Source of the DNA: Triatoma infestans
Taxonomy: Eukaryota; Arthropoda; Insecta; Hemiptera; Reduviidae
Assembly: GCA_011037195.1 (NCBI GenBank)
Contig: JAAEAF010014384.1
Coordinates: 62,001 to 126,000 of the forward strand
Direction of reading: 5' to 3'
DNA: 64,000 bases
Positions 35,165 to 46,179 of this stretch are shown here, piece by piece. The notes under the pieces are model-generated. The model ran no database searches. It was not told the origin of the DNA and saw nothing but the letters and a program-made list of their open reading frames with translations. Position numbers and translations under genes: made by a program. Numbering within the stretch: position 1 is the stretch's first letter; each line of letters begins with the position of its first letter.

Positions 35165-35674
35165 CTTTAGGAGGAAGTATTGCCGTACGGTTTGATTTCG
35201 TTTTCTGGAATTTGCAAAGAAAATTCATGTTTGGAGGCTCCAGTAATGGAAAAAAAACATATTCATGTGAACAAATTCAGTCATGTGAACAAAATATCTC
35301 AAAATCGAACGATCGCAGGAAGGTCAAACTTAGTATTTCGTTTAGGTACCACCACCATCGCATCTGACACGAAAGTTTCGGTCAACCGGAATTGCAACAT
35401 TAACGATTTTTTGTTTCCCAATTTCCTTGAAAACTGCGCTTTAAACTTGATCATTTATATTTGAAATATTTTTCATGGAAAATTAATCTTTGGGCTGAGG
35501 GAAACGGGGGAACAGCTGGTTAAGCTTTCCTCTAAAGTATGATTTCCGGTACAATATACTCGTATCTGTGACATATTAAGTTGTACCGCAGTAAAAATGT
35601 CTAAGTAAATTTGTCAATTTAGATAACTATATTATTAGAGTGAGAGAAACTCGGGTGAAGGTTTCACACCAGAT
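35165..35674 (+). mobile_element. DR1 copy with both ends, about 510 bp
   Basis: Starts with GGAGGAAGTATTGCCG and ends with GAGAGAAAC..GGTTTCACACCAGAT at 35674. The interior has CTCAAAATCGAACGATCGCA, AGTTTCGGTCAACCGGAATT and the second module subtype (CTTTCCTCTAAAGTATGATT). Confidence 0.75.
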
Positions 35675-36544
35675 ATTTATTTTAAATTACTTTCTTTTCA
35701 CCTAAAAACCCAATAATAATAATAATTCTGTCGGATACATACATATTCAAGGATTATCTGTCGTTAATAAATTTCTAATTAATGTTCTTTTTCTTTTGTC
35801 ATGAAATGAATCAGTTCACATACATAAACTATACATATCAAAACATTTTGTTCCACACAGCGCACCACATTCCTCGTTCTGGTTATGTCACACATAACAA
35901 ACTTCCATTACAGTTTGTCTGTCCGTACATACAGACATACAAAACTAACCTCAGCTTCATTTCATACAATGAATATTCATTTCAGTTCAATTCACCTCGC
36001 ACAATGTAATGTCCCCAACAATAAATATCAAAATGGTAATTGTGGCGTTCTAGATACAACAAAAAAATATTCAAAACCCTCCTTTTTTTTTAATATATAT
36101 TTTAATATTGACCTAAATCTGAAAAATAATTCAAAGTTTAATATTTCATTCAATATATGCTACAAATTTCATGTATCCATGGATTCCTAAGATTCAATTG
36201 GAATCATAAGCGGTACGATGAGAAAAATATGAGTTCCCTGTACATATAACTCTCAAGGCAAACCAGCATCCACGTCGGATTCCTTCCACTTCGCGTTGAG
36301 GGAATATTTTTTGAATTGTTGGAAACGATATACTTATATAGGTGGACATATTAGAAAAACTCATCCTCCCTTAGGAGGAAGTGAAGTGGCCACATCTTCA
36401 ATACTAGCCATTCTTTAGAACAAAATTTATAAGTAATACCCCTGACATTCTCGCGATATAGGGCCGGCACAAGGTATTGTTGTTTGCATTATTAGTATTC
36501 ACAAAGCCCTAATTATCCAAAACATGACCCTGCTGGTAAGACCT
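35675..36544. other. Intergenic, nothing recognised
   Basis: The open frames at 35782-36190 are overlapping and AT-driven. No domain recognised. Confidence 0.35.
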
Positions 36545-36735
36545 ACATGAAACATCAGGTTTGCACATTCTCCGATTTTTTTGGCGGGGGTTATTCTGAA
36601 CGAACGCACAGACTCGTATAATTGGTAAAAATCACTTTTCATGCTCAGTGAACTCAAAACATGTTTTTCCAATGAAAACTCAATGTCGTGAACGTATACT
36701 TCCTCTTAAAGCGATAAGAGAAAGTATGCAAATCC
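36545..36735 (-). repeat. DR1 5'-end fragment
   Basis: Contains CATGCTCAGTGAACTC, AATGAAAACTCAATGTCG and TACTTCCTCTTAAAGCGATA. Confidence 0.65.
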
Positions 36736-37464
36736 TGAATACATATTAACAATGATGATCCTAACTAACGAATAAGAAAATCTAAGTAACAAAAATAATG
36801 CAATAAAGTGACATCTGTAATAACAAATTCATAATCGACTATCAATCTATATGTAGTTAGTACAGTTTGTGATTGATCACTGAGCAAAATAAATAATGGA
36901 GATTTGGAGACTTATCTTTACACATCTATTGTACAGACACAAACAGACAAAACCAGAACAAAAGTAATAAGTGAAATTACATTAGTACAATGGACGTATG
37001 GGAGAGAGAGAGAGAGAATCTATGCGAGGGGAAATCGTACGAACAACAACAGATGCTGAACAGTTACTTGGATTCCAACGACTACCACAATAACACGGAC
37101 AAGATCGGCGCCAAGACCTTGTACTGGGGGATAAGAGCGGTAGCGTTCTATTCGAGGATGAGGGAAACATACGGTACTCCAACCTTAATGGGATTATAAT
37201 AAAAATAACGACCAGCTCTCCTTTCCCACCAGAGAATGAGGGACAACACTGTACCACCCACAACACCAGGTTGTTGAGCAAGACAAACTTTTAAAGTCCT
37301 TTCTGTCTGGTAATTATGAAGTAATTAGGAAATTAGTTACAGGTTCAATCATAAATAAACATTTTCTCATATATTCCGAATGCATAACCTCCTGCCGTGC
37401 TTTTCAAGGCACTCACTGGGGAATAAAAGCAAATTAAAAAATTAATAAAAACTTTCCATAAAAA
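36736..37464. other. Intergenic, GC-richer patch at 36985-37290
   Basis: The patch is open on both strands for short stretches, for example GAKTLYWGIRAVAFYSRMRE on plus. No splice pair or known domain supports it as an exon. Confidence 0.25.
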
Positions 37465-37690
37465 CAAATCTAGCGTGAATCACTCACACCACTTCCTCCT
37501 ACTGCAATTAATACAATTTAATAGAATTAAATTTTTTTTCTTTAATTTAAGGCGCGGTCAACATCTATGGTCATTGGCACCGGCCGGCCACCGTACAGTG
37601 TTCTCTCGTTACAGACAACACTGACCATCACCGGACAGTGAGCTGTAGAGGCTCCTAGGAAGAAAAAAATCTAAGGGCAAAAATGTTTGC
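37465..37690 (-). repeat. DR1 3' end with associated module
   Basis: AATCTAGCGTGAATCACTCA marks the 3' end. The CTTTAATTTAAGGCGCGG / ATCTATGGTCATTGGC block that follows is shared with 5384-5480. Confidence 0.6.
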
Positions 37691-37731
37691 TATAATTATT
37701 AACTATAGGTGGAATTGCCATAAATAAAAAA

Positions 37732-38094
37732 ATCTGGTGTGAAACACTCATACAACATTCTCTTACTCCAGTTCTCAAAATTCTAATTGACAAATTTTAT
37801 AGTTTGTGCACCAAATTTAATGAAATTCGTCGAAAACTGAAAAAACTTCCGATTTACTAATTTCCTTGAAACTCGGAATTTTGGCCATCTATTTATTTCT
37901 AATTAATTTTCTTTAGATGATAGAATTGTGTAATCAACTATGATAGCACTTTAGAGAAAAACATAACCCCACCCCTCCCCTAAAAGTGCCCTTAAATGAA
38001 TTTTCTCAGACGAATGTTTTAAATAAAAGTTGTAGATCGATGTTTTAAATAGTTTCAACTTTCTAAGGTTTTTCATTTTTGAGCTATGCTGTTC

Positions 38095-38125
<31 letters not shown>

Positions 38126-38247
38126 CCATTTGCTAAAAACCACTTTTTTGGACTTAGGGGATCTCAAAACGGATATTTCCGGTGAAAATTCGATTAGAAA
38201 ATTTGACACGATTACAATACTTCCTCTTACTAGGAGTGAGAGAAAGT
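37732..38247 (-). mobile_element. DR1 copy, complete, 516 bp
   Basis: The 3' end (ATCTGGTGTGAAACACTCAT with CATTCTCTTACTCC) starts at 37732. One module, a clean CA tract (38102-38127) and the 5' end (CTTCCTCTTACTAGGAGTGA then GAGAAAGT) follow, ending at 38247. The 5' hairpin CTCTTACT..AGTGAGAG is intact. No long open frame. Confidence 0.85.
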
Positions 38248-38349
38248 AAAAAAGATGATAGGAATTATCATATAAACATCTAGTATGGGAGCGCCCTCTG
38301 TCTCAACTTAAGCTTGTAGCGACAGTTTAAATCTTAATCTAATTTGACA

Positions 38350-38910
38350 GGTCTCCAGAAACCCGCTATAAGCAGATTTTCCGGAAATATTAAATGCATA
38401 AATGTTATTGAATTGTATCTCTGCAGGGAGCATTCTAAATTTAATGAAAATCGTTGTAGCCGTTTTCCAGAAAATTCCCCCCCTCCACCGCAAAAAGACT
38501 CAATAAATTGTTCTGGAATGTTGGTAAGTCCCGGTTAACCTATTTTCTTCAAATTTGGATTTCTCGAATGTGTATTAATATTACACATTGTAAATAATGG
38601 TACATTATAAGAAAGTTTAACCTAATATTACCTAAGAACCCCCCAAAGTCAATTTTTGCCACGAAAATATTTCAAATAAAACTTATAGATATTTATGTGT
38701 ATACATAGTGTTCGCAGCATAAATAAAATCACGAAATACTGGGGAGAAAACAGTAAAGTCGCACTTCCGGTTGATTGAGTTTGCCCGAAACGTTTAAGTC
38801 AGTTGCGGTGATAATGCCTAAAAGGAATGCGAAATTTGAGCTTCCTTTTTTTCATTTTTGAGATATTTTGTTCATAAACACTCCACCCACTCACAGACAG
38901 AAAGCTACTG
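38350..38910 (-). mobile_element. DR1 copy, interrupted at its 5' half
   Basis: Modules with AATCGTTGTAGCCGTTTTCC and GTCGCACTTCCGGTTGATTG run into CATTTTTGAGATATTTTGTT and a short CA tract, then stop at the LINE remnant starting about 38911. Confidence 0.7.
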
Positions 38911-39560
38911 GTCTGTCTGGAGGTGGAGCTTGACTGCAGGGGTTGAACAAAGGATGTGGCTTTAGGTAATATGGCCACTGTTTTCCAGGCTAAGATTATT
39001 TATCATTGAATGCTGCTGTATGGTGGAAGAGTGGCAGAGAGAGGTTAAAGAGGTGAGGATATTCTCTGATACTCAAGATTGACTAAAGGCAAGTAAATTT
39101 GTGAGCAAATTTAGGAGAAAACTTAATGGTCTAGCTCAGAGAAGCAGGGTCGAGCTCTTCTGGATACTCGGATATGCGAGTCTGAGGGCAATGAGAACGC
39201 GGACTAGCTGGCTCAGTGGAATCCACATTACCACTTTGTGATCCTGAGCCGCTGTCGCTGTCATTGAGCAATTTTAAGACAAAGAGAAACTGTAAACAAT
39301 GCAGCAAAAGGGAATCGGAGATGCGCTGCAGAGGCACGGTATTTTAACTTCCAGGCTAAAAGATTTTTAAAAGATATAAAAAAAGGAGATTTGAAGTAAC
39401 TTCTCTCCCTGCATAGGATACAATTGAGGATCCTGGTAGGTGTACTGACTGGACATGCCTGGGTAACCTAGTCATTTTCACAAAATATGCAAGAATTCTG
39501 TGTTTGAATTTTGATGAGGAAATCAGGGAAATAGTGTACCACTTTCGGCAATATATGGTT
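38911..39560 (+). pseudogene. RNase H-type LINE remnant, same family as 51773-52590
   Basis: Nucleotide similarity to the element at 51773 is evident throughout, for example ATGGCCACTGTTTTCCAGGC against ATGGCCACTGTCTTCCAGTC. It continues through RVELFWILGYA (for RVRLYWIPGHA), GNENAD, LVGVLTGHAWV and the downstream Cys/His region. Stops and frame changes are frequent. The conserved FQ(A/S)E glutamate codon of RNase H has become AAG (Lys) here. The (TAA)n tail was not found, so the 3' limit is approximate. It appears inserted in the neighbouring DR1 copy. Confidence 0.75.
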
Positions 39561-39589
39561 AAGGTTCTACTAATTATATATTAAAGAAC

Positions 39590-39885
39590 ATTAAAAGCAT
39601 TGCTACAAATCCATAGTTGAAGAAACTCAATTAATCGAAACTTTGTTTCCATATTTTTTGGGAATTTCCTTGAACACGGCCAAATTTAATTTTCCTTAAA
39701 GTTGGAATGTTTACTGTACAATTAAAAATGTGTCACTTTTATTCGACACCTTTTTTTCTCAAAAAATTAATTTTTATCGAGGTTCTGAAAGACCTATGAA
39801 TTACTGTCAAATTTAAAGTACCATTATAAACTTTGTAAAGATGTTGACAGAGGTGATCAATGTTTCATCTCAGATTTTTTGTTTT
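39590..39885 (+). repeat. Very old DR1 copy (tentative)
   Basis: Weak module-like words end in ATGTTTCATCTCAGATTTTT near 39883, which resembles the 3' terminus. Confidence 0.35.
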
Positions 39886-40759
39886 GTTTTTCTGACACAA
39901 TGAAACATGAATTAGTTAACAGAATTAATAACAATCTCCGCCGCCAGATTTCGCATCATCACGCAGAATATCTTCTGCTTTTGCTGGCAGATTGTTCAAT
40001 AAATTGAAAGTTTGCACAAAACAAAGTTGAACATTTTATTTGAGCGTATAAACCGTGTAAACCTATGCTTGCGATTAAATATCCAATTTAAAGCAATTAA
40101 AAATTTAATTAAATTAACAATTAATTAAAATTAATCTAAAAATAAAAGAAATCATTGATTTTAATTTTAATAGTTGGTTAAGGAAATGATTAATTAAAGT
40201 TCTGAAAAGGAAGAAATAAATTTGTAGTGGGAGCGGCGGAGTTGTTGGAGGTAGGACCATAATTTTCTTTCACCTTCCTTGGCCGCCTCCACTAGTTTTA
40301 AACAACAGAGAGTGTTGGAATTAATTTTCAATTATTTAAATAATTTTCAAAATACTAGAGAGGAGAAAAGAGAAAATGGTATGAGAGTATAAACTGTGTT
40401 GTGAAAAGTTCGCTGGGACTAGTTAACATATTACAGAAAAGTCGAGCTTTATATAAAGTTGTCAAGTTAACTAAATAGTCAACTAGAAGCGATGAGAAGG
40501 AGGGATCCGTTGGTAAAAGCAAAGATACGAATAAATAAAAGTGTACAAAGTTTTCCAACTTTATAAATTATCTTTATACCATCTCAGTAAATATATTTTC
40601 AAATCAAATTGGTACCAGATATATAAAGCTCTGCTTTTAATAATATAAGCATTTCCCAACGATTTATATATACAAAAGTTACTTGATGTTTTTATCAATT
40701 TATTCAGTCATTTCTTCAAGTAAGTTAAGTGGACGTATTTTAATTTTTTTTTAATTTCC
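39886..40759. other. Intergenic, nothing recognised
   Basis: AT-rich with many AATTAA runs around 40085-40200. Confidence 0.4.
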
Positions 40760-41165
40760 CTTACTACTAGTTTCTTTAATTTCAGTTATTACAATCGAGT
40801 CAAATTTTCGAAATTCAAGATTTTACCAGAAATAAATGTTTTGATAAATGTTTCTAGAGAATTGTCTCAAAAACAAAAAATTACCTGCAACTCGAAATTC
40901 GTATTTTGTTTACGTGCCGCATCTGATATGGTCAAATTCCATCAACAGAAATGAGACTTTACTGAATGGTTTTTCTCTCTCAATTTTTCCCGATTTTCTG
41001 GCCAACGGCTTCAACGGATTTTATTTAAACTTCAAATACTTAAATACACATAAATGTTGGTCAATTTTAATGAAAACATTTTTTCCGGCGGTTGCTTTCC
41101 TCTAAAATTATTTCAGTACAATCTGTGGTTCTACCACCTGTACAATATTGCTAGAATTCTAAATT
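40760..41165 (+). repeat. DR1 copy, second module subtype
   Basis: The 5' region has TTACAATCGAGTCAAATTTT and a module with AACGGCTTCAACGGATTTTA. The subtype block TTTCCTCTAAAATTATTTCA and GGTTCTACCACCTGTACAAT follows. The 3' hairpin is missing. Confidence 0.6.
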
Positions 41166-41584
41166 TTTAGAGGCTTAAACATAAAAATGGTCTAAACTCT
41201 ACGGTGTGTGTATATGTGTATGTATACGAACAGCATAGCTCAAAAACAAAAAAAATCATAGAAAGTTCAAACTTGATATTCCGTTTAGGTATCACCATTG
41301 CATGAGACAGTAAGTTTTCGGTCAAACTTCCTCAATCGAATGTACCACTTACTGAATACATTTTTTCACTTTTTTGTGATTAGTAAGAGCAAATTCTATT
41401 TGAAACATTTCTCCGGGTAAATTCATTTAAGGGCACTTTTGGTTAAGAGGCGGGGAGTAGGTTTACCTCTAAATGCTATTTGAGTTTATTACACAATTCT
41501 ATCATTTAAATTATATTAATTAGGATTAAATATATTATTGAAGAAAATCAGACGACCAAAAGTGCGTTTATACTATTACTTATT

Positions 41585-42418
41585 ACTTTCTCTTACTCCT
41601 AGCAAGAGGAAGTATTGTAATCGTGTCAAATTTTCGATATCGAGTTTTCACCGGAAATATCCGTTTTGAGGTCCCCTGAGGCCAAAAAAATGGTTTTTAG
41701 CAAATGGTAGTGTGTGTGTGTGTTCACAATTTTCTCAAAAACGGCTCCGACGATTTTCTTCAAATTTGCTATATCAACTACATATACAAGGAGCCACAAC
41801 TTTTATTTGAAACATTTCTCTGGGAAAATTCATTTAAGAACAGTTATGGGCGAGGAGTGGGGTTAGGTATTCATCTAAAGTGCTATTGCAGTTTATTAAA
41901 CAATTCCATCATCTAAATAATGTTAATTAGAATTATATATTTTGTTGAAATTCCGAGTTTGAAAAAAATCGGATGACCAGAAGTGCGTTTACATTACCAC
42001 TTTACTAAATGATTTTTCCACTTTTTCGTGATTTTCTCAAAAATGGCTCCGACGATTTTCTTGCAACTTCTTATATCAACTATACATACAATGATCTACA
42101 ACTTTTATTTAAAACATTTCTCTAGGAAAATTCATTTAATGGCACTTTTAGGGGGAGGGTTGGGGTTATGTTTTTTTCTAAAGTGCTATCATAGCTGATT
42201 ATACAATTCTATCATCCAAACAGAATTAATTAGAATTAAATGGATGGCCAAAATTCCGAGATTCAAAGAAATTAGTTAACCGGAAGTGCGCTTTTACTGA
42301 ACAGTTTTTTCAGTTTTCGACGAACTTCATTAAATCTGGTACACAAACTATAAAATTTGTCAATTATAATTTTGAGAACTGGAGTAAGAGAAAGTTGTGT
42401 GAGTGTTTCACACCAGAT
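41585..42418 (+). mobile_element. Best-preserved complete DR1 copy (reference copy)
   Basis: The copy begins ACTTTCTCTTACTCC (41585-41599). The exact inverse, GGAGTAAGAGAAAGT, lies at 42381-42395. It is followed by a hairpin with 6-bp stem (42397-42402 pairing with 42408-42413), then CCAGAT and a T-run. The start overlaps an imperfect hairpin (41591-41609). A GT tract lies near 41709-41722. Two ~300-bp modules share GGCTCCGACGATTTTCTT (41743 and 42045). There is no significant ORF. Asymmetric inverted ends with a 3' hairpin resemble non-autonomous Helentrons, but a Rep/Helicase parent is not in this window. A TIR-type MITE or composite repeat is the alternative. Confidence 0.85.
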
Positions 42419-42559
42419 TTTTTTTTAATATTTCTTATTTCTCAGTTTTCTGGTATTTTCTCTAAAACAGTTCCTATGATTTTCTTTAAACTAAGAATGT
42501 AAACTGCACACATATAGAGCTACTACTTTTATTTAAGGGAGGGTTATGTTTTTATGCTA

Positions 42560-42844
42560 TATAATGGATGAGTTGGATGAAGAGAATTGATTTGGTTTGA
42601 TGAGTTAACAAGACTTGGTTAACACTGTAATATAATGATGAGTTTCACTGACTGACTGGACTTTACAGTAAAGATGGTAGATCTACAGTGGAAGGGATAA
42701 TGATACGTTGTGACAGGTAAACCATCTTCTGAACTTATTTGAACTACATTTCTTCGCTGTAGTTATATAGTTTCTCCCACTCCAGTCCGAGAGAGTGCCG
42801 GTTATTTTGTTTCTCTTTCTCTGCTCTCTTGGTTGCTGTTACAC
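42560..42844. mobile_element. DR3, ~285-bp unclassified element
   Basis: Inserted in DR1 sequence and homologous along its length to 58331-58628. Shared words include CACTGACTG(A/C)CTGGA and TTTCTCCCACTC. Possible 4-bp duplication GCTA at 42556-42559 and 42845-42848. The ends TATAATGG and (inverted) TGTAACAG are weakly complementary, which suggests short degenerate terminal repeats. No coding capacity. Confidence 0.7.
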
Positions 42845-42916
42845 GCTAAAGTGCTATTTTATTTGATTATACGATTCTGACATCTAAAACAAAATATTAA
42901 TTAAAAATGAATATCA

Positions 42917-43050
42917 TCAGAGACATTTTCCGTGGTAGCCGCTTCGTTTTGTGGTCATCGACCGGTTTCGGGCGTTCGCCTATCTTCAGGATGCGTTTTT
43001 CAGAGAGTGTGACAACACAGACTTGCACAGAGCAAATTCAGTTTTACACA
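42917..43050. repeat. Solo arm of the 445-872 fold-back family
   Basis: Starts CAGAGACATTTTCCGTGG and includes GTCATCGACCGGTTTCGGGC, CTTCAGGATGCG and GCACAGAGCAAATTCAGTTT. It is one arm only and sits inside the outer DR1 copy. Confidence 0.8.
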
Positions 43051-43239
43051 CTCACACAGAGTCAATCGAAACTGCGTTTTTACTGAACAGTTTTTTTTTT
43101 GTTTTCGTGATTTTCGCCATAAAAACGCAGACGAATTCATTAAATTTGGTATACTAACCATAAAATTTATCAATTACAATTTTCTAAACTGCAGCAACAG
43201 AAAGACGTGTGAGCGTTTCACACCAGATTTTTTTTTTAT

Positions 43240-43860
43240 GGTCAGCACATGGCTGTAAATCATTTTTTATAGAAATTTTTATAAAATTGTATTATGTAAT
43301 TAATGGATCAGAGATATTTTCCGTGATACCCTGGTTCTTTTTAGAGGTCATCGACCGGAATGAAATAGCACTTTTATGAAGAACCTTACGTCACCCCCTC
43401 CCCCCCAGAACAACACTTAAATTAATTTTCTGCGAAAAATGTTACAAACAAAAGTTGTAGCTTTTTCTCTGATTAATCGATATATCAACTATTTAAAACT
43501 AAAACCGTCGAAGCGTTTTCAAGAAAACTGCAAATTAAGTGGAAAATCTATTCAGTACAGCGGCATTTCCGCGAGATTGATTTTTACCATCTTATTGCCA
43601 TCATCCATAACACCCAAATATCAAGTTTTAGCTGAGATTTTCCGTTTTCCAGTTATGCTGATCACACACACCATAGTTGGGCAAAATGTACTTGCAGCTA
43701 CAAACCATAAATTATAGTTTCATTAGTTGAGATGTTTGTAAACTTAATTGTAACTTTACAATTAACAATTACAAAGTATACCGATGAAAATTCAGTTTTC
43801 CTAAGTGAATTTAACAAGATCGCTATATTCCCTCTTGCTTTACTCTAAGACTAAACCTAA
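43240..43860 (-). repeat. DR1 copy with a partial fold-back arm inside
   Basis: DR1 words flank a 50-bp piece of fold-back arm at 43309-43358 (CAGAGATATTTTCCGTGATA to TCATCGACCGG). The flanks are ATTGTATTATGTAATTAATG on the left and AATGAAATAGCACTTTTATG on the right. The DR1 copy continues to a degraded 5' end (TTCCCTCTTGCTTTACTCTA) near 43828-43850. Confidence 0.65.
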
Positions 43861-44026
43861 GGTAATTCAAAAGTTGTGTTTAGTTTTTTTTTTTTTTTTT
43901 TTTAATACTGTTTATTTACAGAGGTAAAATTACAGTAGAGTTGGTTTACCATAGTAATAATAATAATAATAATAATACAAATATAATTAAAGAACATTAC
44001 TAAAGTCACAAACATAGGTATATACC

Positions 44027-44095
44027 TATTTTAAACTATTATTATTATTATTATTATCGGGTGCCCAAAGGCGCGGGACCTAATATTTTAAACTA
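44027..44095 (-). mobile_element. 45-bp LINE 3'-end insertion with 12-bp target duplication
   Basis: The direct repeat TATTTTAAACTA at 44027-44038 and 44084-44095 flanks 45 bp (44039-44083). Read on the minus strand, the insert is GGTCCCGCGCC..GGGCACCCGA followed by (TAA)n. The 3' end of the element at 51773-52590 reads GGTCCCACGC..GGCACCCGA plus (TAA)n. It is therefore an extremely 5'-truncated copy of that family, inserted into the 3' UTR of another LINE. Confidence 0.9.
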
Positions 44096-44257
44096 ACTGA
44101 CAAATAAGTGAAAAGTAAAGAAAACTGGAATTAAACTAAACAAAAAACAAAATAAAAGAATACCTGGGAGACTAATATTAAAAATAAAATAAAATTCAAT
44201 ATGTGGCTAAACTTAACTTAAGTATTACAATCGTGCTTAACAGACAGAAAAGTATAA

Positions 44258-45163
44258 TTACTCCAAATTATCGGAAATAAATCTAAGTCTAATAAAAGAT
44301 TTAATAAAGTAAAATAGTTTATTCAGGTAATCAACATTCTGTGGGTTTAATATTAAAGTAATATTATTGTCGGTTATACAATTCAGGTATCTATCTCTTG
44401 GAGTGGTGTAATATGGGCACTCAAAAAACACATGTTGGAGCGTCTCCGTTTCCTCGAGACACCGTGCTTCGGTGTCTAACCTGTATGTGGTCCGGTTTGA
44501 ATACAAGAAGACCATCTTGCTAGGTGATACTCTCAACTGACTGATCAATCTTTTTCTTTCAAACGGAACGTTCCAATTTAAGTACGGCTGTACACAGTTA
44601 ACAAAATAAATATTTTTATATAAACAATTGTAAGTGGAACCGGCCACACGAGAGACATCCTCCTCCAACAGTGCCTTCCTATATTGCCTTAGCATGTTGC
44701 TTTTATGGGTAATAATCAGATTGACATCTTGCTCATTCCACAGCCATTCGTAACCTATACCAACAATAATCTTTCGTAGCTGACTCACCCAATTGAATTT
44801 TGCTCTATTGGCATTACTTGAGTTATCCAGAGAAATTAATTTATTAAAACATATGCGTGGTAATCTATTGCCGCACATGAGCAGAATCTTGATCCACCAC
44901 TTAATAGCCATTTTGACTACATGAAATTTTATTGGTATTACACCCGTTTCCTTCCTGACTATATAATTTGGAGTTTGCTTTGGCCAGAAAAATAATGATT
45001 TAAAATATTTCATTTGAATAAGTTCCAGGTTTTCTAAATATCTGAGTGCCCATATTTCACAGGAATACAGCAAGACGGATCTTACTAGACTGTCGAACAA
45101 TGTTAACCTGAGGTTCCAGGATGACGATTTGGAGCTGTAAATAAATCGGAATAAATTTTGGGT
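44258..45163 (-). pseudogene. LINE ORF2 C-terminal region, open but truncated
   Basis: About 300 codons open on the minus strand down to a TAA at 44258-44260. Landmarks are RSVLLYSCEIWAL (the thumb region after reverse transcriptase), FFWPKQTPNYIVRKETGV, NRLPRICFNKLISL, FNWVSQLRKI and a C-terminal Cys/His motif (CLEETETLQHVFFECPYY). It has no internal stop over about 900 bp. The polymerase core lies upstream of the truncation, and an upstream in-frame TGA at 45164-45166 is probably in flanking DNA. It resembles the remnant at 3790-4460. It has no start codon and is not a functional gene. Confidence 0.85.
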
Positions 45164-45171
45164 TCATGTAA

Positions 45172-45784
45172 TTTTTAGTTTTTCTATTATTAAAAAATGA
45201 AAAATTAATTCCTAGCGGAATGTTAATTAACAGGAAAATAGTGGAAATTGTTTTTGTTCATAAAATAAGTTAATATTTTCTCAGTTCATACCAAGTACTG
45301 CTCCAGGTTCATCAGGAAAATCTCTACTTTTTTCCTCCTTATAAACACAATTTTCTTTAAACGTTTTTCTTTCTCCTTAAATGTTTTTCCACTTGGAAAC
45401 TTTTCCATTTTAAGAAAATTTAACTTAACCATTTAATAAAATATTCAAGTTACAGTTTGTTTATATATATATTGTTTAAAGAAGGCCAAGAAAATTGTAA
45501 AAAAGTTTAAAAAAAAAAAGAGGTAGTGCTTAATTAAGTAGAAATGTTTGCAAAATTTAAAAACTTCTTTATTTAATGAATTATTTATCTGTATCCAGAA
45601 AGAAAGTGAAGTGGCCCATTACTTGAGGGATCTATGGCGTCCCTGGGGATATAGCCAAACAGCACATAATTGACATTACTAACGTTCACAATAACACACA
45701 CAAACACACATACTACACGTAGAACTTAAAAGGCTTGCTGATGTACGCAATAAATTTGATTGGTTTATATATGTGCAGCAAGTA
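45172..45784. other. Intergenic, nothing recognised
   Basis: AT-rich with A-runs. No reading frame or repeat identified. Confidence 0.4.
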
Positions 45785-45905
45785 ATCGAAGTTTAGAGAA
45801 AGTCTTTGTCGAGAAAATTCCAAAAAAAAAACCTCATAAACCTATTCTAGAAAGTTGTATTTCCGGTTAAACTATTTTCTTCAAATTTGGAATATACCAT
45901 AACTA
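45785..45905 (-). repeat. DR1 module fragment
   Basis: GAAAGTCTTTGTCGAGAAAA and GTTGTATTTCCGGTTAAACT are recognisable. Both sides are truncated. Confidence 0.55.
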
Positions 45906-46179
45906 TCTTTTCGTACAAACAAAAGAAAATGGAAAAACTGCATTTGCAGATCATTCGCCTACAACTGGCCATGCGATAAATTTTGAGGACACCAAGAATC
46001 CTGGCCCAATTATGAAGTAAGAGAGGCAGTGGAAATTGAGAAAGAGGTAACAGTTTTAATAGAGACGCATCACCCGATCTAAGCAGAACATATCTGCCCC
46101 TGCTCAGAAAAGAAAAGAAAAAGCAAATGGAAAAACTTCAAAACATGGCCGGAGCAAAACAAGGCTTCAGTTTTAACAA

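Larger units (their letters stand above)
41190..43228 (+). mobile_element. Outer DR1 copy carrying three nested insertions
   Basis: DR1 sequence runs from a GT tract at about 41197 to a 3' terminus with the GTGTGA..TCACAC hairpin (43207-43223) and CCAGAT (to 43228). It is interrupted by a complete DR1 (41585-42418), a DR3 element (42560-42844) and a fold-back arm (42917-43050). Removing these leaves an ordinary multi-module copy of about 770 bp, with module words resuming in register after each break. Confidence 0.75.
43884..45171 (-). mobile_element. 5'-truncated LINE with poly(A) tail
   Basis: A 20-base T-run (43884-43903) marks the poly(A) end of a minus-strand element. Its 3' UTR (to 44257) holds a (TAA)n tract (43954-43976) and a nested 45-bp insertion (44039-44083). 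The ORF2 C-terminus follows. The 5' limit lies near 45121-45171. TTTAGTTTTT occurs at both borders, but it is too simple to count as a proven target duplication. Confidence 0.8.

Noticed and set aside
36982..37281. GC-richer patch with open frames on both strands
   Set aside because: No frame continues with compatible splice sites, and no domain was recognised.
37711..38275. GGAATT..CATA words flanking the 37732-38247 DR1 copy as a target duplication
   Set aside because: They are imperfect, lie off the element borders and are not repeated at other DR1 copies.
43872..45190. TTTAGTTTTT at both borders of the 43884 LINE as a target duplication
   Set aside because: Low-complexity match next to a T-run; not counted as proof.
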